64,000 nt of DNA. It comes from Pseudomonadaceae bacterium. Its GTDB lineage: Bacteria; Pseudomonadota; Gammaproteobacteria; Pseudomonadales; Pseudomonadaceae. Shown piece after piece: positions 1-9,149 of this stretch. The notes beneath the pieces are model-generated. The model was not told the DNA's origin, made no database searches, and saw only the letters and a program-made list of their open reading frames with translations. The number at the start of each line of letters is the position of its first letter. Positions within the stretch are counted from its first letter, which is position 1. The stretch is from NCBI GenBank assembly GCA_030602315.1, contig JAUVZY010000007.1:1-64000 (forward strand), written 5' to 3'. A program made the position numbers and the translations under genes.

Positions 1-141
1 GAGATGGTCATGCCGGGCGACAACGTCCAGATGTCTGTGACCCTGATCAACCCGATCGCGATGGAAGAAGGTCTGCGCTTCGCAATCCGCGAAGGCGGTC
101 GTACCGTCGGCGCTGGCGTTGTATCCAAGATCATCGCCTGA
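1..141 (+). CDS. tuf: Elongation factor Tu, C-terminal 46 residues (partial)
   Basis: The window opens inside a gene that ends at a TGA at 139-141. The readable 46 residues are the end of EF-Tu domain 3, recognisable by the stretches [17 protein letters not shown] and the terminal [10 protein letters not shown]-Tu carries aminoacyl-tRNA to the ribosome as a GTP complex; this part of domain 3 contacts tRNA. The position just before the S10 operon is that of the str-operon copy (tufA) in Pseudomonas. The GTPase domain lies outside the window, so completeness cannot be judged. Confidence 0.95.
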   Translation, partial: EMVMPGDNVQMSVTLINPIAMEEGLRFAIREGGRTVGAGVVSKIIA

Positions 142-162
142 TCACGGATAAGCTCCGTTTAG

Positions 163-189
163 AAAAGGCCCTCGTTTGAGGGCCTTTTT
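163..189 (+). terminator. Rho-independent terminator of the tuf (str) operon
   Basis: An 11-bp stem (left arm AAAAGGCCCTC, loop GTTT, right arm GAGGGCCTTTT) begins 21 bases after the tuf stop and runs into a T tract. It separates the str operon from the S10 promoter that follows. Confidence 0.9.
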
Positions 190-251
190 CGTTCTATCCC
201 CTTCGACCGCAAGCCCGTTCCGGGTATTGGTTAAAATTTGTACCTTTCTGG

Positions 252-280
252 TTGACGCTACCCTGACCGCTGAGTAGAAT
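252..280 (+). promoter_or_regulatory. Probable sigma70 promoter of the S10 operon
   Basis: TTGACG at 252-257 and TAGAAT at 275-280 are separated by exactly 17 bp; each matches five of six consensus positions. It lies between the tuf terminator and rpsJ, about 70 bases before the rpsJ start, leaving a short leader. This is the only good promoter-like pair seen in this gap. Confidence 0.75.
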
Positions 281-351
281 TTGCGTCCCCTTGTATCCAA
301 GGGGAGGTCGGCTATTGCCGTAAAGAAACTTACAGGAAATGCGTGATCAGA

Positions 352-663
352 ATGCAGAACCAAAAAATCAGAATTCGTCTGAAGGCTTTTGATCATCGCC
401 TGATCGACTCATCCGCTCAGGAAATCGTTGAGACTGCCAAGCGGACTGGGGCTCAGGTGTGTGGTCCGATCCCACTTCCTACCCGCAAAGAGCGTTACAC
501 CGTCCTGATCTCTCCGCACGTTAACAAAGACGCGCGCGATCAGTATGAAATCCGTACGCACAAGCGAGTTCTCGACATCGTCGAGCCGACAGAAAAGACT
601 GTCGACGCGCTGATGAAACTGGACCTGGCAGCGGGTGTAGAAGTGCAGATCAGCCTCGGCTAA
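352..663 (+). CDS. rpsJ: 30S ribosomal protein S10 (NusE)
   Basis: S10 sits in the 30S head and, as NusE, also joins transcription antitermination complexes and couples the ribosome to NusG. The 103-residue product from ATG 352 has the family's usual length and starts [19 protein letters not shown] three codons upstream (343) is in frame and lies closer to the AGGA at 333, so it cannot be excluded, but family length favours 352. One oddity is Cys37 in the VxGPIPLP loop, where Arg or another polar residue is usual. First gene of the S10 operon, followed by a 114-base gap. Confidence 0.97.
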   Translation: MQNQKIRIRLKAFDHRLIDSSAQEIVETAKRTGAQVCGPIPLPTRKERYTVLISPHVNKDARDQYEIRTHKRVLDIVEPTEKTVDALMKLDLAAGVEVQISLG

Positions 664-777
664 TCAGCACTGCGCAGAATTATTCAATCAATGATGAAGC
701 GCTATTTGTGGAATGCTCCTGAAAAGGGCAGCCATAGTGGGTGACAGCCCCGTACACAACTGGCAAGAGGTAAAAAA

Positions 778-1416
778 ATGTCTGTAGGACTTATCGGACG
801 TAAAGCGGGTATGACTCGCATCTTCACAGATGAGGGCGTGTCCGTGCCAGTCACCGTCATCGAGGTGGAACCGAACCGCGTGACCAGCGTCAAGACTGTC
901 GAAACCGACGGTTACGCTGCTGTCCAGGTAACCACCGGCACCAAGAAGGCTAACCGCCTTTCCAAGCCGCTCGCCGGGCACTTTGCCAAAGCGGGTGTCG
1001 AAGCCGGTCGCGGTTTGTGGGAGTTCCGCGTGAATGGTGATGAGGGAATCAACGTCGGCGATGCGCTGACGGTTGAGCGCTTCGAAGCAGGTCAGAAAGT
1101 GGACGTGACAGGTCAGTCCAAGGGTAAGGGTTTCCAGGGCGGCGTTAAGCGCTGGAACTTCCGTACTCAGGATGCCACGCACGGTAACTCTCTTTCTCAC
1201 CGTGCTCCGGGTTCCATTGGTCAGTGCCAGACCCCGGGTCGCGTATTCAAGGGCAAGAAGATGGCAGGTCACATGGGCGCCGAGCGTGTCACGATCCAGA
1301 CTCTGGAGATCGTGCGTGTGGACGCTGAGCGCAACCTGTTGATCGTCAAGGGTGCCGTTCCGGGTGCTGTTGGCGGCGACGTCATCGTTAAACCTGCTGT
1401 TAAAGCACGCGCCTGA
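778..1416 (+). CDS. rplC: 50S ribosomal protein L3
   Basis: L3 is an early 23S rRNA binding protein whose long central loop reaches toward the peptidyl transferase centre. The 212 residues match family length; the [13 protein letters not shown] start and the central GFQGGVKRW and GNSLSHR stretches are typical. The [18 protein letters not shown] segment includes the glutamine that is methylated by PrmB in relatives. A purine-rich AAGAGG lies just before ATG 778. It is followed after 11 bases by rplD within the S10 operon. Confidence 0.97.
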   Translation: MSVGLIGRKAGMTRIFTDEGVSVPVTVIEVEPNRVTSVKTVETDGYAAVQVTTGTKKANRLSKPLAGHFAKAGVEAGRGLWEFRVNGDEGINVGDALTVERFEAGQKVDVTGQSKGKGFQGGVKRWNFRTQDATHGNSLSHRAPGSIGQCQTPGRVFKGKKMAGHMGAERVTIQTLEIVRVDAERNLLIVKGAVPGAVGGDVIVKPAVKARA

Positions 1417-1427
1417 GGGAGGTTTCC

Positions 1428-2033
1428 ATGAATCTGAATCTGACTGGAGCCAGCGGTTCGGTAGAAGTATCCGAACTGGCTTTTGGTAAAGAGTTCAATG
1501 AGGCGCTGGTGCACCAGGTTGTGACTGCCTATCTGGCAGGTGGCCGTCAGGGTACCAAGGCGCAGAAGACCCGTTCACAGGTCTCCGGCGGCGGCGCCAA
1601 GCCGTTCCGTCAGAAGGGTACCGGTCGTGCACGTCAGGGTACTACCCGTTCGCCGATCTGGCGCACCGGTGGTGTGACCTTCGCTGCACAGCCGCGTGAT
1701 TACGCTCAGAAAGTGAACAAGAAGATGTACCGCGCTGCGATGCGCTGCATCCTGTCTGAGCTCGTGCGTCAGGACCGTCTGGTTGTGGTCGAGGAGTTCT
1801 CCGTCGATGCACCGAAGACCAAGCCGTTCATTGCCAAGCTGAAAGAGCTGGAACTGGACAACGCACTGCTGATTACTGAAGACGTCGAGCAGAACCTGTA
1901 CCTGGCTGCCCGCAACGTTCCGCACGTGGACGTTCGCGATGCTGCCGGTATCGATCCGGTCTCTCTGATCGGTTTTGAGAAGGTTCTGGTCACCGTGCCG
2001 GCGCTCAAGAAGATCGAGGAGGTGTACGCATGA
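1428..2033 (+). CDS. rplD: 50S ribosomal protein L4
   Basis: L4 binds 23S rRNA domain I and lines the peptide exit tunnel; in E. coli it also represses its own S10 operon. The 201-residue product has the usual length, with the extended tunnel loop around residues 40-90 ([20 protein letters not shown] then [11 protein letters not shown]). GGGAGG at the end of rplC serves as ribosome binding site. Its TGA stop overlaps the rplW start by four bases (ATGA), which suggests translational coupling. No E. coli-style S10 leader was identified here. Confidence 0.97.
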   Translation: MNLNLTGASGSVEVSELAFGKEFNEALVHQVVTAYLAGGRQGTKAQKTRSQVSGGGAKPFRQKGTGRARQGTTRSPIWRTGGVTFAAQPRDYAQKVNKKMYRAAMRCILSELVRQDRLVVVEEFSVDAPKTKPFIAKLKELELDNALLITEDVEQNLYLAARNVPHVDVRDAAGIDPVSLIGFEKVLVTVPALKKIEEVYA

Positions 2034-2326
2034 ACCCGGAACGCATCTACAAAGTGCTGCTCGGCCCGCACATCTCCGAGAAGGCCACCATCGTTGCTGA
2101 AGGTACCCAGCAGGTGGTGTTCCGCGTAGCAAAAGACGCGACCAAGCCGGAAATCAAGCGAGCTGTCGAAGAGCTGTTCAACGTCAAGGTTGAAGGCGTC
2201 AACGTCCTGAACATCAAGGGCAAGACCAAGCGCACCATGCGTGGCATGGGCAAGCGCAGCGATGTTCGCAAGGCGTACGTTCGACTGGCCGACGGTTCCG
2301 AGATCGATTTCCTGGCTGGCGAATAA
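2030..2326 (+). CDS. rplW: 50S ribosomal protein L23
   Basis: L23 lies at the tunnel exit and is the docking point for trigger factor and SRP. The product is 98 residues, normal for the family, beginning [19 protein letters not shown]; the basic extended loop [19 protein letters not shown] is visible at about residues 64-82. The start codon overlaps the rplD stop, and rplB follows after 14 bases. Confidence 0.97.
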   Translation: MNPERIYKVLLGPHISEKATIVAEGTQQVVFRVAKDATKPEIKRAVEELFNVKVEGVNVLNIKGKTKRTMRGMGKRSDVRKAYVRLADGSEIDFLAGE

Positions 2327-2340
2327 GAGGGGTTTGAATA

Positions 2341-3168
2341 ATGGCAATCGTTAAAGCAAAGCCGACCTCTGCCGGACGTCGTCACGTCGTTAAGGTAGTC
2401 AGTGCTGACCTGCACAAGGGCAAGCCGTACGCAGCCCTGGTCGAGAAGAAATCGAAGTCTGGCGGTCGCAACAACAACGGCCGTATCACGACGCGTCACA
2501 TCGGCGGTGGTCACAAGCAGCACTACCGTAAGATCGACTTCCGTCGTAACAAGGATGGTATTCCTGCGATCATCGAGCGCATCGAATACGATCCGAACCG
2601 TTCTGCCCACATCGCACTGCTGAAGTATGCCGACGGTGAGCGTCGCTACATCATCGCGCCGAAGGGTCTGGAAGCCGGTGCCAAGGTTCAGTCCGGTGAA
2701 ATGGCTGACATCAAGCCGGGTAACTGCCTGCCGCTGCGTAATGTGCCGCTGGGTAGCACCATCCACTGTGTTGAACTGAAGCCGGGCAAGGGTGCTCAGC
2801 TGGCGCGTTCTGCGGGTGCTTCTGCACAGCTGGTTGCTCGTGAAGGCGCCTACGCGACTCTGCGTCTGCGTTCTGGCGAAATGCGCAAAGTGCTGGTTGA
2901 CTGCCGCGCCACTCTGGGTGAAGTCGGCAACTCCGAGCACAGCCTGCGTCAGCTGGGTAAAGCCGGTGCCAAGCGCTGGCGTGGTGTTCGCCCGACCGTT
3001 CGCGGTGTGGCGATGAACCCGGTCGACCACCCGCACGGTGGTGGTGAAGGTCGTACCTCTGGCGGTCGTCATCCGGTGACGCCGTGGGGTGTTCCGACCA
3101 AGGGCCACAAGACCCGCAAGAACAAGCGTACCGATAACCTGATCGTACGCCGTCGTCAGGCTAAATAA
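2341..3168 (+). CDS. rplB: 50S ribosomal protein L2
   Basis: L2 is a core large-subunit protein needed for subunit association and peptidyl transfer. The 275-residue product has normal length. The C-terminal stretch [17 protein letters not shown], with its conserved histidine, is clear at about residues 223-239, followed by the basic tail. Preceded by AGAGGGG at a good distance; rpsS follows after 12 bases. Confidence 0.98.
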   Translation: MAIVKAKPTSAGRRHVVKVVSADLHKGKPYAALVEKKSKSGGRNNNGRITTRHIGGGHKQHYRKIDFRRNKDGIPAIIERIEYDPNRSAHIALLKYADGERRYIIAPKGLEAGAKVQSGEMADIKPGNCLPLRNVPLGSTIHCVELKPGKGAQLARSAGASAQLVAREGAYATLRLRSGEMRKVLVDCRATLGEVGNSEHSLRQLGKAGAKRWRGVRPTVRGVAMNPVDHPHGGGEGRTSGGRHPVTPWGVPTKGHKTRKNKRTDNLIVRRRQAK

Positions 3169-3180
3169 GAGGAATCAGCT

Positions 3181-3459
3181 GTGCCACGTTCACTGAAGAA
3201 AGGTCCCTTTATCGACCTTCACCTGCTGAAAAAGGTAGAGGCTGCAATCGAAGCTAACGAACGTCGTCCGATCAAAACCTGGTCACGTCGTTCTACAATC
3301 TTCCCGAACTTTGTCGGGCTGACGATTGCAGTTCATAACGGCCGCCAGCATGTCCCGGTGTACATCACCGAAGACATGGTCGGTCACAAACTGGGTGAGT
3401 TTGCTGCTACTCGTACATACCGCGGTCATGCAGCCGACAAGAAGGCCAAGAAGAAGTAA
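3181..3459 (+). CDS. rpsS: 30S ribosomal protein S19
   Basis: S19 forms a head complex with S13 near the A site. The product of 92 residues starts at GTG 3181, preceded by GAGGAA; no ATG is close by, and the [17 protein letters not shown] start is the family's. The motif [17 protein letters not shown] and the lysine-rich C-terminus are typical. It is followed by rplV. Confidence 0.97.
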   Translation: MPRSLKKGPFIDLHLLKKVEAAIEANERRPIKTWSRRSTIFPNFVGLTIAVHNGRQHVPVYITEDMVGHKLGEFAATRTYRGHAADKKAKKK

Positions 3460-3469
3460 GGGGTAGATG

Positions 3470-3799
3470 ATGGAAGTTATCGCCAAGCACAAAGGCGCTC
3501 GCATCTCCGCCCAGAAGGCCCGTCTGGTCGCAGATCAGATCCGTGGTAAGTCTGTGGGCGAAGCTCTGAATATCCTGGCGTTCAGCAACAAGAAAGGTGC
3601 TGATCTCGTCAAGAAGGTGCTGGAGTCTGCAATTGCGAACGCAGAGCACAACGAAGGTGCCGATGTCGACGAGCTGCGCGTGTCCGCGGTCTTCGTTGAT
3701 GAGGGTATGACCATGAAGCGCATCATGCCGCGTGCCAAGGGCCGTGCGGATCGCATTCTGAAGCGTACCTCACACATCACCGTCAAGGTCGCCGACTAA
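3470..3799 (+). CDS. rplV: 50S ribosomal protein L22
   Basis: L22 lines the exit tunnel with L4; its beta hairpin is a site of macrolide resistance changes. Two consecutive ATG codons (3467 and 3470) are available. The second is chosen because it gives the family start MEVIAKH and a six-base gap from AAGGGG. The product is 109 residues, ending KVAD, close to the usual 110. The hairpin region ending in [15 protein letters not shown] is intact. Confidence 0.95.
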   Translation: MEVIAKHKGARISAQKARLVADQIRGKSVGEALNILAFSNKKGADLVKKVLESAIANAEHNEGADVDELRVSAVFVDEGMTMKRIMPRAKGRADRILKRTSHITVKVAD

Positions 3800-3824
3800 G
3801 AGCTGAAAGCCAGGAGAGTTTGAT

Positions 3825-4511
3825 ATGGGTCAGAAAGTCAACCCAACCGGTATCCGGCTTGGTGTCATCAAGGACCACACGTCTGTGTGGTACGCCGACA
3901 AAGCCGACTATGCCAACAAACTGCTGAACGACCTGCAGGTGCGTAGCTACCTGCAGGAGCAGCTGAAAAACGCGTCTGTCAGCCGCATCGAGATCGAGCG
4001 TCCGGCGCAGAACGCACGAATCACTATCCATACCGCCCGTCCCGGTATCGTTATCGGCAAGAAGGGTGAAGACGTCGAGAAGCTGCGTGCAGCTGTTTCC
4101 GAGATGATGGGTGTGCCGGTGCACATCAACATCGAAGAAGTACGTAAGCCGGATCTGGATGCCAAGCTGGTCGCTCAGAGCGTTGCCAGCCAGCTCGAGC
4201 GCCGTGTGATGTTCCGTCGCGCCATGAAGCGCGCCGTACAGAACGCCATGCGTATTGGTGCCAAGGGCATCAAGATCCAGGTGAGTGGTCGTCTCGGCGG
4301 TGCCGAAATCGCCCGTACCGAGTGGTATCGCGAAGGTCGTGTGCCCCTGCACACCCTGCGTGCCGATATCGATTACAACACCTACGAAGCGCACACCACC
4401 TACGGTGTGATCGGTGTGAAGGTTTGGATCTTCAAGGGCGAGGTCATCGGTGGCCAGCACGAAGAGCTCAAGCCGCAAGCGCCTGCGCCTCGCAAGAAAG
4501 CTGCTAAGTAA
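3825..4511 (+). CDS. rpsC: 30S ribosomal protein S3
   Basis: S3 forms part of the mRNA entry channel and has helicase and ribonucleic-acid-binding activity. The 228-residue protein has an N-terminal domain, the KH motif with [14 protein letters not shown] at about residues 66-79, and the C-terminal domain ending in a lysine/alanine-rich tail. AGGAGAG precedes ATG 3825. It is followed after 12 bases by rplP. Confidence 0.97.
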   Translation: MGQKVNPTGIRLGVIKDHTSVWYADKADYANKLLNDLQVRSYLQEQLKNASVSRIEIERPAQNARITIHTARPGIVIGKKGEDVEKLRAAVSEMMGVPVHINIEEVRKPDLDAKLVAQSVASQLERRVMFRRAMKRAVQNAMRIGAKGIKIQVSGRLGGAEIARTEWYREGRVPLHTLRADIDYNTYEAHTTYGVIGVKVWIFKGEVIGGQHEELKPQAPAPRKKAAK

Positions 4512-4523
4512 GAGGTACGCCAC

Positions 4524-4937
4524 ATGTTGCAGCCCAAGCGTACAAAATTCCGCAAGCAGATGACTGGCCACAACCGTGGTCTGGCTCATCGCGGTAGCAA
4601 GGTCAGCTTCGGCGAGTTCGCGCTGAAGTCGGTTTCCCGCGGTCGTCTGACCGCTCGTCAGATCGAGGCTGCGCGCCGTGCTCTGACTCGTCACGTAAAG
4701 CGTGGCGGCAAGATTTGGATCCGCGTCTTCCCCGACAAGCCGGTTACCAAGAAGCCTCTCGAAGTGCGGATGGGTAAAGGTAAGGGTGGCGTGGAGTACT
4801 GGGTAGCCCAGATTCAACCGGGCAAGGTGCTCTACGAGATCGAAGGTGTTTCCGAGGAGCTGGCGCGTGAGGCGTTTGCCCTGGCCGCTGCCAAGCTGCC
4901 ACTCGCCACCACCTTTGTTAAGCGGACGGTGATGTGA
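4524..4937 (+). CDS. rplP: 50S ribosomal protein L16
   Basis: L16 organises the A-site side of the large subunit. The 137 residues match the family ([19 protein letters not shown] start). The stretch [17 protein letters not shown] contains the arginine hydroxylated by YcfD/RoxA-type oxygenases in relatives. The stop TGA shares one base with the rpmC start, a coupling arrangement common in this operon. Confidence 0.97.
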   Translation: MLQPKRTKFRKQMTGHNRGLAHRGSKVSFGEFALKSVSRGRLTARQIEAARRALTRHVKRGGKIWIRVFPDKPVTKKPLEVRMGKGKGGVEYWVAQIQPGKVLYEIEGVSEELAREAFALAAAKLPLATTFVKRTVM

Positions 4938-5128
4938 TGAAAGCACAAGAACTTCGTGAAAAATCCGTTGAGCAGCTTAACGAGCAACTGCTCGGTCTGC
5001 TGCGCGACCAGTTCAACCTGCGCATGCAGAAGGCGACTGGTCAGTTGGGGCAGAGTCACCTGCTCTCGCAAGTGAAGCGCGATATCGCTCGCGTCAAGAC
5101 TGTGCTCAACCAGCAGGCAGGTAAGTAA
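4937..5128 (+). CDS. rpmC: 50S ribosomal protein L29
   Basis: L29 is a small helical protein next to L23 at the tunnel exit. The ATG at 4937 gives the family start [10 protein letters not shown] and a 63-residue product; a GTG one codon earlier (4934) is possible but gives a double start and was not chosen. The sequence is almost wholly helical with [20 protein letters not shown] conserved. rpsQ begins two bases after its stop. Confidence 0.95.
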   Translation: MKAQELREKSVEQLNEQLLGLLRDQFNLRMQKATGQLGQSHLLSQVKRDIARVKTVLNQQAGK

Positions 5129-5130
5129 TC

Positions 5131-5397
5131 ATGGCTGAAGCTCAGAAAACCGTCCGTACGCTGACCGGCCGTGTCGTCAGCGACAAGATGGACAAGACCA
5201 TCACCGTACTGATCGAGCGTCGCGTAAAGCATCCGATCTACGGTAAATACGTGAAGCGTTCGACCAAGCTGCACGCCCACGACGAAAACAACCAGTGCCG
5301 TATTGGCGACAAGGTCACCATCCGCGAGTCTCGTCCGCTGGCGAAGACCAAGTCCTGGATGCTGGTCGACATCGTCGAACGTGCCGTCGAAGTCTAA
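5131..5397 (+). CDS. rpsQ: 30S ribosomal protein S17
   Basis: S17 is an OB-fold primary binder of 16S rRNA needed for early 30S assembly. The product is 88 residues, with [15 protein letters not shown] and [15 protein letters not shown] in the expected places. The site GGTAAG at the end of rpmC precedes it. rplN follows after 22 bases with GGAGAAAG before its start. Confidence 0.97.
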   Translation: MAEAQKTVRTLTGRVVSDKMDKTITVLIERRVKHPIYGKYVKRSTKLHAHDENNQCRIGDKVTIRESRPLAKTKSWMLVDIVERAVEV

Positions 5398-5419
5398 GGG
5401 CTAAGGTCGGAGAAAGAAT

Positions 5420-5788
5420 ATGATCCAGACTCAATCCATGCTCGACGTCGCCGATAACAGCGGCGCCCGTCGCGTCATGTGCATCAAGGTGCTCGGCGGT
5501 TCGCACCGTCGTTACGCCGGCATCGGCGACATCATCAAGGTCACCGTCAAGGAAGCGATTCCGCGCGGTAAAGTAAAGAAAGGCCAAGTGATGAACGCCG
5601 TCGTGGTTCGCACCCGCCATGGCGTTCGCCGTCCGGATGGTTCGATCATCCGCTTCGATGGCAACGCGGCCGTCCTGCTCAACAACAAGCAGGAGCCGAT
5701 CGGCACTCGTATTTTCGGGCCGGTGACTCGTGAGCTTCGTTCCGAGAAGTTCATGAAGATCGTCTCCCTCGCGCCTGAAGTACTGTAA
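5420..5788 (+). CDS. rplN: 50S ribosomal protein L14
   Basis: L14 lies at the subunit interface and forms bridge contacts; it is the docking site of the silencing factor RsfS. The 122-residue protein matches family length exactly, with [17 protein letters not shown] start and [13 protein letters not shown] near the end. In E. coli the spc operon begins here with its own promoter; the 22-base gap seen here leaves no room for one, so rplN is probably read from the S10 promoter. Confidence 0.97.
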   Translation: MIQTQSMLDVADNSGARRVMCIKVLGGSHRRYAGIGDIIKVTVKEAIPRGKVKKGQVMNAVVVRTRHGVRRPDGSIIRFDGNAAVLLNNKQEPIGTRIFGPVTRELRSEKFMKIVSLAPEVL

Positions 5789-5801
5789 GGAGTAGCCGAA
5801 T

Positions 5802-6116
5802 ATGCAAAAGATTCGTCGTGACGACGAGATCATCGTCATTGCCGGCAAAGACAAGGGCAAGCGCGGTAAGGTGCTTAAAGTTCTCGCGGACGACCGTTTG
5901 GTCGTCGGCGGTGTGAACATGATCAAGCGCCACACCAAGCCGAACCCGATGCTCGGCGTCCAGGGCGGTATCGTCGAAAAGGAGGCGCCGTTGCACGTCT
6001 CTAACGTCGCCATTTTCAACTCTGAAACCAGCAAGGCTGACCGTGTTGGTTTCAAGGTGGAAGACGGCAAGAAAATCCGTGTCTTCAAGTCGACCCAGAA
6101 GCCGGTTGACGCTTGA
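5802..6116 (+). CDS. rplX: 50S ribosomal protein L24
   Basis: L24 initiates large-subunit assembly by binding the 5' end of 23S rRNA. The product of 104 residues carries the KOW motif near the N-terminus ([19 protein letters not shown], about residues 8-26). AAGGAGTAG precedes the ATG. It lies between rplN and rplE in the standard order. Confidence 0.97.
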   Translation: MQKIRRDDEIIVIAGKDKGKRGKVLKVLADDRLVVGGVNMIKRHTKPNPMLGVQGGIVEKEAPLHVSNVAIFNSETSKADRVGFKVEDGKKIRVFKSTQKPVDA

Positions 6117-6135
6117 GACTGCTAGGTAAAAGACC

Positions 6136-6675
6136 ATGGCACGACTGAAAGAAGTTTATCGGGCCCAAATCGCTCCCAAGCTGAAGGAAGAGCTGAAGCT
6201 TGCGAACGTGATGGAAGTCCCGCGTATCACCAAGATCACGCTGAACATGGGTCTCGGCGAGGCTATCGGTGACAAGAAAGTCATCGAGAATGCTGTAGCG
6301 GATCTCGAGAAGATCACCGGCCAAAAGCCAGTCGTCACTTACGCGCGTAAGTCGATTGCGGGCTTCAAGGTTCGTGAAGGCTGGCCGATTGGCGTCAAGG
6401 TAACCCTGCGTCGTGATCGGATGTACGAGTTCCTGGATCGTCTGCTGGCGATTTCGCTGCCGCGCGTGCGTGACTTCCGTGGCCTGAACGCTAAGTCGTT
6501 CGACGGCCGCGGCAACTACAGCATGGGTGTGAAAGAGCAGATCATCTTCCCGGAGATCGACTACGACAAGATCGACGCGCTGCGCGGTCTGGACATCACC
6601 CTGACCACCACCGCTCGGACGGATGACGAGGGTCGCGCCCTGCTGCGTGCCTTCAACTTCCCGTTCCGCAACTGA
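6136..6675 (+). CDS. rplE: 50S ribosomal protein L5
   Basis: L5 binds 5S rRNA in the central protuberance and touches P-site tRNA. The 179-residue protein has the family's length; [31 protein letters not shown] and [20 protein letters not shown] are diagnostic. A short AGGTAAAAG precedes the ATG. In E. coli the S8 translational operator lies at this start; no comparable hairpin was recognised here by eye. Confidence 0.97.
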   Translation: MARLKEVYRAQIAPKLKEELKLANVMEVPRITKITLNMGLGEAIGDKKVIENAVADLEKITGQKPVVTYARKSIAGFKVREGWPIGVKVTLRRDRMYEFLDRLLAISLPRVRDFRGLNAKSFDGRGNYSMGVKEQIIFPEIDYDKIDALRGLDITLTTTARTDDEGRALLRAFNFPFRN

Positions 6676-6687
6676 TCGGAGTAGGAC

Positions 6688-6993
6688 ATGGCTAAACAAA
6701 GCATGAAAAACCGCGAGCTGAAGCGTCAGCTCACGGTCGCCAAGTACGCTCAGAAGCGCGCTGCCCTGAAGGCGATCATTGGTAACCCCAATGCCACCGC
6801 TGAAGAGCGCTGGAATGCCCAGATCGCTCTTCAGAAGCAGCCGCGCGATGCGAGCGCCTCGCGCCTGCGCAACCGCTGCCGCATCACCGGTCGTCCGCAC
6901 GGCGTTTATCGAAAGTTCGGGCTGTCGCGTAACATGCTGCGTCAAGCAGCAATGCGCGGCGACGTACCGGGTCTGGTGAAGGCAAGCTGGTAA
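6688..6993 (+). CDS. rpsN: 30S ribosomal protein S14, zinc-free type
   Basis: S14 is a late-assembling 30S head protein. The 101-residue product is the long zinc-free form: the segment [20 protein letters not shown] has only one cysteine where zinc-type S14 has two CxxC pairs, so no zinc site can form. GGAG precedes ATG 6688. It is the last gene before an unusual 164-base structured gap. Confidence 0.97.
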   Translation: MAKQSMKNRELKRQLTVAKYAQKRAALKAIIGNPNATAEERWNAQIALQKQPRDASASRLRNRCRITGRPHGVYRKFGLSRNMLRQAAMRGDVPGLVKASW

Positions 6994-7023
6994 CGCTATC
7001 ACCGAGTTGCTCGGTTTATCCGA

Positions 7024-7057
7024 CGAATCAAGCCCCTTATGGGGCTTGATTCGTTTT
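7024..7057 (+). terminator. Strong terminator-like hairpin between rpsN and rpsH
   Basis: A perfect 13-bp stem (left arm CGAATCAAGCCCC at 7024-7036, loop TTAT, right arm GGGGCTTGATTCG at 7041-7053) is followed by TTTT. It lies in the middle of the spc operon, 30 bases after the rpsN stop. A hairpin of this strength should stop or process much of the S10-promoter transcript before rpsH. Confidence 0.7.
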
Positions 7058-7074
7058 GAGCTGGTCTCTAGAAT
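7046..7074 (+). promoter_or_regulatory. Candidate promoter for rpsH-rpmJ, overlapping the hairpin
   Basis: TTGATT at 7046-7051 and TAGAAT at 7069-7074 have a 17-bp spacer. The -35 is part of the right arm of the hairpin at 7024-7057. The -10 is the same hexamer as that of the rpsJ promoter. Transcription would begin near 7081, giving an rpsH leader of about 75 bases. Confidence 0.5.
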
Positions 7075-7078
7075 GACC

Positions 7079-7137
7079 GGCTCTCCTGAGCCTATGTTTT
7101 TTGGCTCTGGCGAATCAGGCCGCAAGGCTTTCTTTTT
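7079..7137 (+). promoter_or_regulatory. rpsH leader with competing hairpins
   Basis: GGCTC (7079-7083), GAGCC (7088-7092) and GGCTC (7103-7107) can form two mutually exclusive stems; the second encloses a T run. CGAATCAGGCC (7111-7121) repeats the left arm of the upstream hairpin with one change and could pair, with one G-U, with 7043-7053. AGGCC-GCAA-GGCTT (7117-7130) forms a small tetraloop hairpin followed by a T-rich run. This looks like a regulatory leader; which pairings form is inference. Confidence 0.4.
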
Positions 7138-7157
7138 GTTTCAGGAGCATCAAGCCC

Positions 7158-7550
7158 ATGAGTATGCAGGACCCGTTAGCGGACATGCTAACTCGTATCC
7201 GTAATGCCCAGATGGCTGAGAAGACCGTGGTTAGCATGCCGTCTTCCAAGCTGAAGGTGGCAGTCGCCAACGTTCTGAAGAACGAAGGCTACATCAGCGG
7301 ATACCAGGTCAGCAGCGACGCCAAGCCGCAGCTGTCCATCGAGCTGAAGTATTTCGAAGGCCGTCCGGTCATTGAAGAGCTCAAGCGCGTGAGCCGTCCT
7401 GGTCTGCGCCAGTACAAGTCTGTCGATCAGCTGCCGAAAGTACGTGGCGGGCTGGGTGTTTCGATCGTCTCCACCAACAAGGGTGTGATGACTGATCGCG
7501 CTGCTCGCGCTGCTGGCGTTGGCGGCGAAGTGCTTTGCACCGTGTTCTAA
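7158..7550 (+). CDS. rpsH: 30S ribosomal protein S8
   Basis: S8 binds helix 21 of 16S rRNA early in assembly and, in E. coli, represses the spc operon. ATG 7158 gives the family start [18 protein letters not shown] and 130 residues, the usual length; an upstream in-frame ATG at 7101 would read through the structured leader and has no family support. TCAGGAGC precedes the chosen start. It follows a candidate internal promoter and opens the second half of the spc operon. Confidence 0.96.
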   Translation: MSMQDPLADMLTRIRNAQMAEKTVVSMPSSKLKVAVANVLKNEGYISGYQVSSDAKPQLSIELKYFEGRPVIEELKRVSRPGLRQYKSVDQLPKVRGGLGVSIVSTNKGVMTDRAARAAGVGGEVLCTVF

Positions 7551-7562
7551 GGGGGGATAAGC

Positions 7563-8096
7563 ATGTCTCGTGTTGCTAAAAACCCCGTCAAGCTGCCAGC
7601 CGGCGTTGAAGTCAAGGTCAACGGTCAGCAGCTTTCCGTCAAGGGTGCAAAGGGCTCGCTTGAGCTCAATCTTCATCCTGCTGTGGAAATCATCCAGGAC
7701 GCTGGCGAGCTTCGCTTCGCGGCTCGCAATGGTGACCAGCAGAACAAGGCGATGGCCGGCACTACTCGTGCGCTGGTCAATAACATGGTAATCGGCGTCA
7801 GCCAAGGCTTTGAGCGCAAGCTTCAGCTGGTTGGTGTCGGTTATAAAGCTCAGGCCAAGGGTCAGGTGCTGTCCCTCGCGCTTGGCTTCTCCCATCCGAT
7901 CGATTACGAGCTGCCGCAAGGCATCACCGCCGAAACGCCGAGCCAGACCGATATCTTCATCCGGGGTATCGACAAGCAGCTGGTTGGTCAGGTGGCTGCC
8001 GAAATTCGCGACTTCCGTCGTCCTGAGCCTTATAAGGGCAAGGGTGTACGGTACGCCGACGAAGTCGTCCGCCGTAAAGAAGCTAAGAAGAAGTAG
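7563..8096 (+). CDS. rplF: 50S ribosomal protein L6
   Basis: L6 lies near the sarcin-ricin loop at the factor-binding site. The 177-residue protein has the two repeated domains of the family, the [17 protein letters not shown] start and the C-terminal [16 protein letters not shown] motif. AAGGGGGG precedes the ATG, and rplR follows after 10 bases. Confidence 0.97.
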   Translation: MSRVAKNPVKLPAGVEVKVNGQQLSVKGAKGSLELNLHPAVEIIQDAGELRFAARNGDQQNKAMAGTTRALVNNMVIGVSQGFERKLQLVGVGYKAQAKGQVLSLALGFSHPIDYELPQGITAETPSQTDIFIRGIDKQLVGQVAAEIRDFRRPEPYKGKGVRYADEVVRRKEAKKK

Positions 8097-8106
8097 GGCA
8101 TAGCAA

Positions 8107-8457
8107 ATGAGCGTAAAGAAAGAAACTCGTCTGCGTCGCGCTCGCAAGACTCGCCTGAAAATGCGCGAGTTGGAGGTGGGGCGTCTGTGCATCCATCGCT
8201 CCTCTCAGCACATTTACGCCCAGGTGATTTCGGCCGACGGCGGCAAGGTCCTCGCTTCTGCTTCGACCTTGGACAAAGAGCTGCGCGAAGGTGCCACGGG
8301 CAACGTCGACGCTGCCAAGAAGGTCGGCCTGCTGGTCGCCGAGCGTGCTAAGGCCGCTGGTGTCACCCAGGTGGCGTTCGATCGTTCTGGCTTCAAGTAC
8401 CACGGTCGTGTGAAGGCACTGGCCGACGCTGCTCGTGAAGGCGGGCTGGAGTTCTAA
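8107..8457 (+). CDS. rplR: 50S ribosomal protein L18
   Basis: L18 binds 5S rRNA with L5 in the central protuberance. The 116-residue product has the basic N-terminus ([18 protein letters not shown]) and the C-terminal [20 protein letters not shown] motif. Only three bases separate its stop from rpsE, consistent with coupled translation. Confidence 0.97.
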   Translation: MSVKKETRLRRARKTRLKMRELEVGRLCIHRSSQHIYAQVISADGGKVLASASTLDKELREGATGNVDAAKKVGLLVAERAKAAGVTQVAFDRSGFKYHGRVKALADAAREGGLEF

Positions 8458-8460
8458 GTT

Positions 8461-8961
8461 ATGGCAAATAACGATCAAAAGCGCGACGAAGGCTACATCG
8501 AGAAGCTCGTCCAGGTTAACCGCGTCGCCAAGACCGTGAAGGGTGGTCGTATTTTCACCTTCACCGCGCTCACCGTTGTCGGTGATGGCAAGGGGCGTGT
8601 TGGCTTCGGTCGCGGTAAGTCCCGCGAAGTTCCTGCCGCCATCCAAAAGGCGATGGAAGCTGCGCGCCGCAACATGATTCAGGTGGATCTGAACGGTACT
8701 ACGCTGCAGTACCCGGTTAAGTCCGCCCATGGCGCGTCGAAGATCTACATGCAGCCTGCTTCCGAAGGTACCGGCGTTATTGCCGGTGGTGCAATGCGCG
8801 CCATCCTGGAAGTTGCCGGCGTGCAAAACGTACTCGCCAAGTGCTACGGCTCGACCAATCCAGTGAACGTGGTTAACGCGACGTTCAAAGGCCTCAAGGC
8901 CATGCAGTCTCCGGATTCGGTGGCGGCCAAGCGTGGCAAGAGTGTCGAGGAGATTCTCTAA
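8461..8961 (+). CDS. rpsE: 30S ribosomal protein S5
   Basis: S5 contributes to decoding fidelity and the mRNA entry site. The 166 residues contain the double-stranded-RNA-binding-like N-terminal domain with [16 protein letters not shown] and [15 protein letters not shown], and the C-terminal domain with [15 protein letters not shown]. No strong Shine-Dalgarno sequence lies in the three-base gap; rplR ends with GGGCTGGAG, which may serve. Confidence 0.97.
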   Translation: MANNDQKRDEGYIEKLVQVNRVAKTVKGGRIFTFTALTVVGDGKGRVGFGRGKSREVPAAIQKAMEAARRNMIQVDLNGTTLQYPVKSAHGASKIYMQPASEGTGVIAGGAMRAILEVAGVQNVLAKCYGSTNPVNVVNATFKGLKAMQSPDSVAAKRGKSVEEIL

Positions 8962-8963
8962 CC

Positions 8964-9146
8964 ATGGCTAATGCAACCGTGAAGGTCACTCTGGTCAAGA
9001 GCCTGAATGGCCGTATCGCCAACCACAAAGCCTGCGTCAAGGGTCTTGGCCTGCGTCGTATCGGTCACACCGTCGAGGTTCAGGATACCCCTGAGAATCG
9101 CGGCATGATCAACAAGGCTTATTACCTGCTCCGCGTGGAGGGCTAA
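8964..9146 (+). CDS. rpmD: 50S ribosomal protein L30
   Basis: L30 is a small ferredoxin-like-fold protein of the large subunit. The 60-residue product contains [14 protein letters not shown] and the [20 protein letters not shown] motif and has normal length. It starts two bases after the rpsE stop and ends three bases before rplO. Confidence 0.96.
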   Translation: MANATVKVTLVKSLNGRIANHKACVKGLGLRRIGHTVEVQDTPENRGMINKAYYLLRVEG

Positions 9147-9149
9147 GTC

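Noticed and set aside
343-351. Upstream GTG as the start of rpsJ
   Set aside because: It lies nearer the AGGA but adds three residues foreign to the family; kept only as an alternative.
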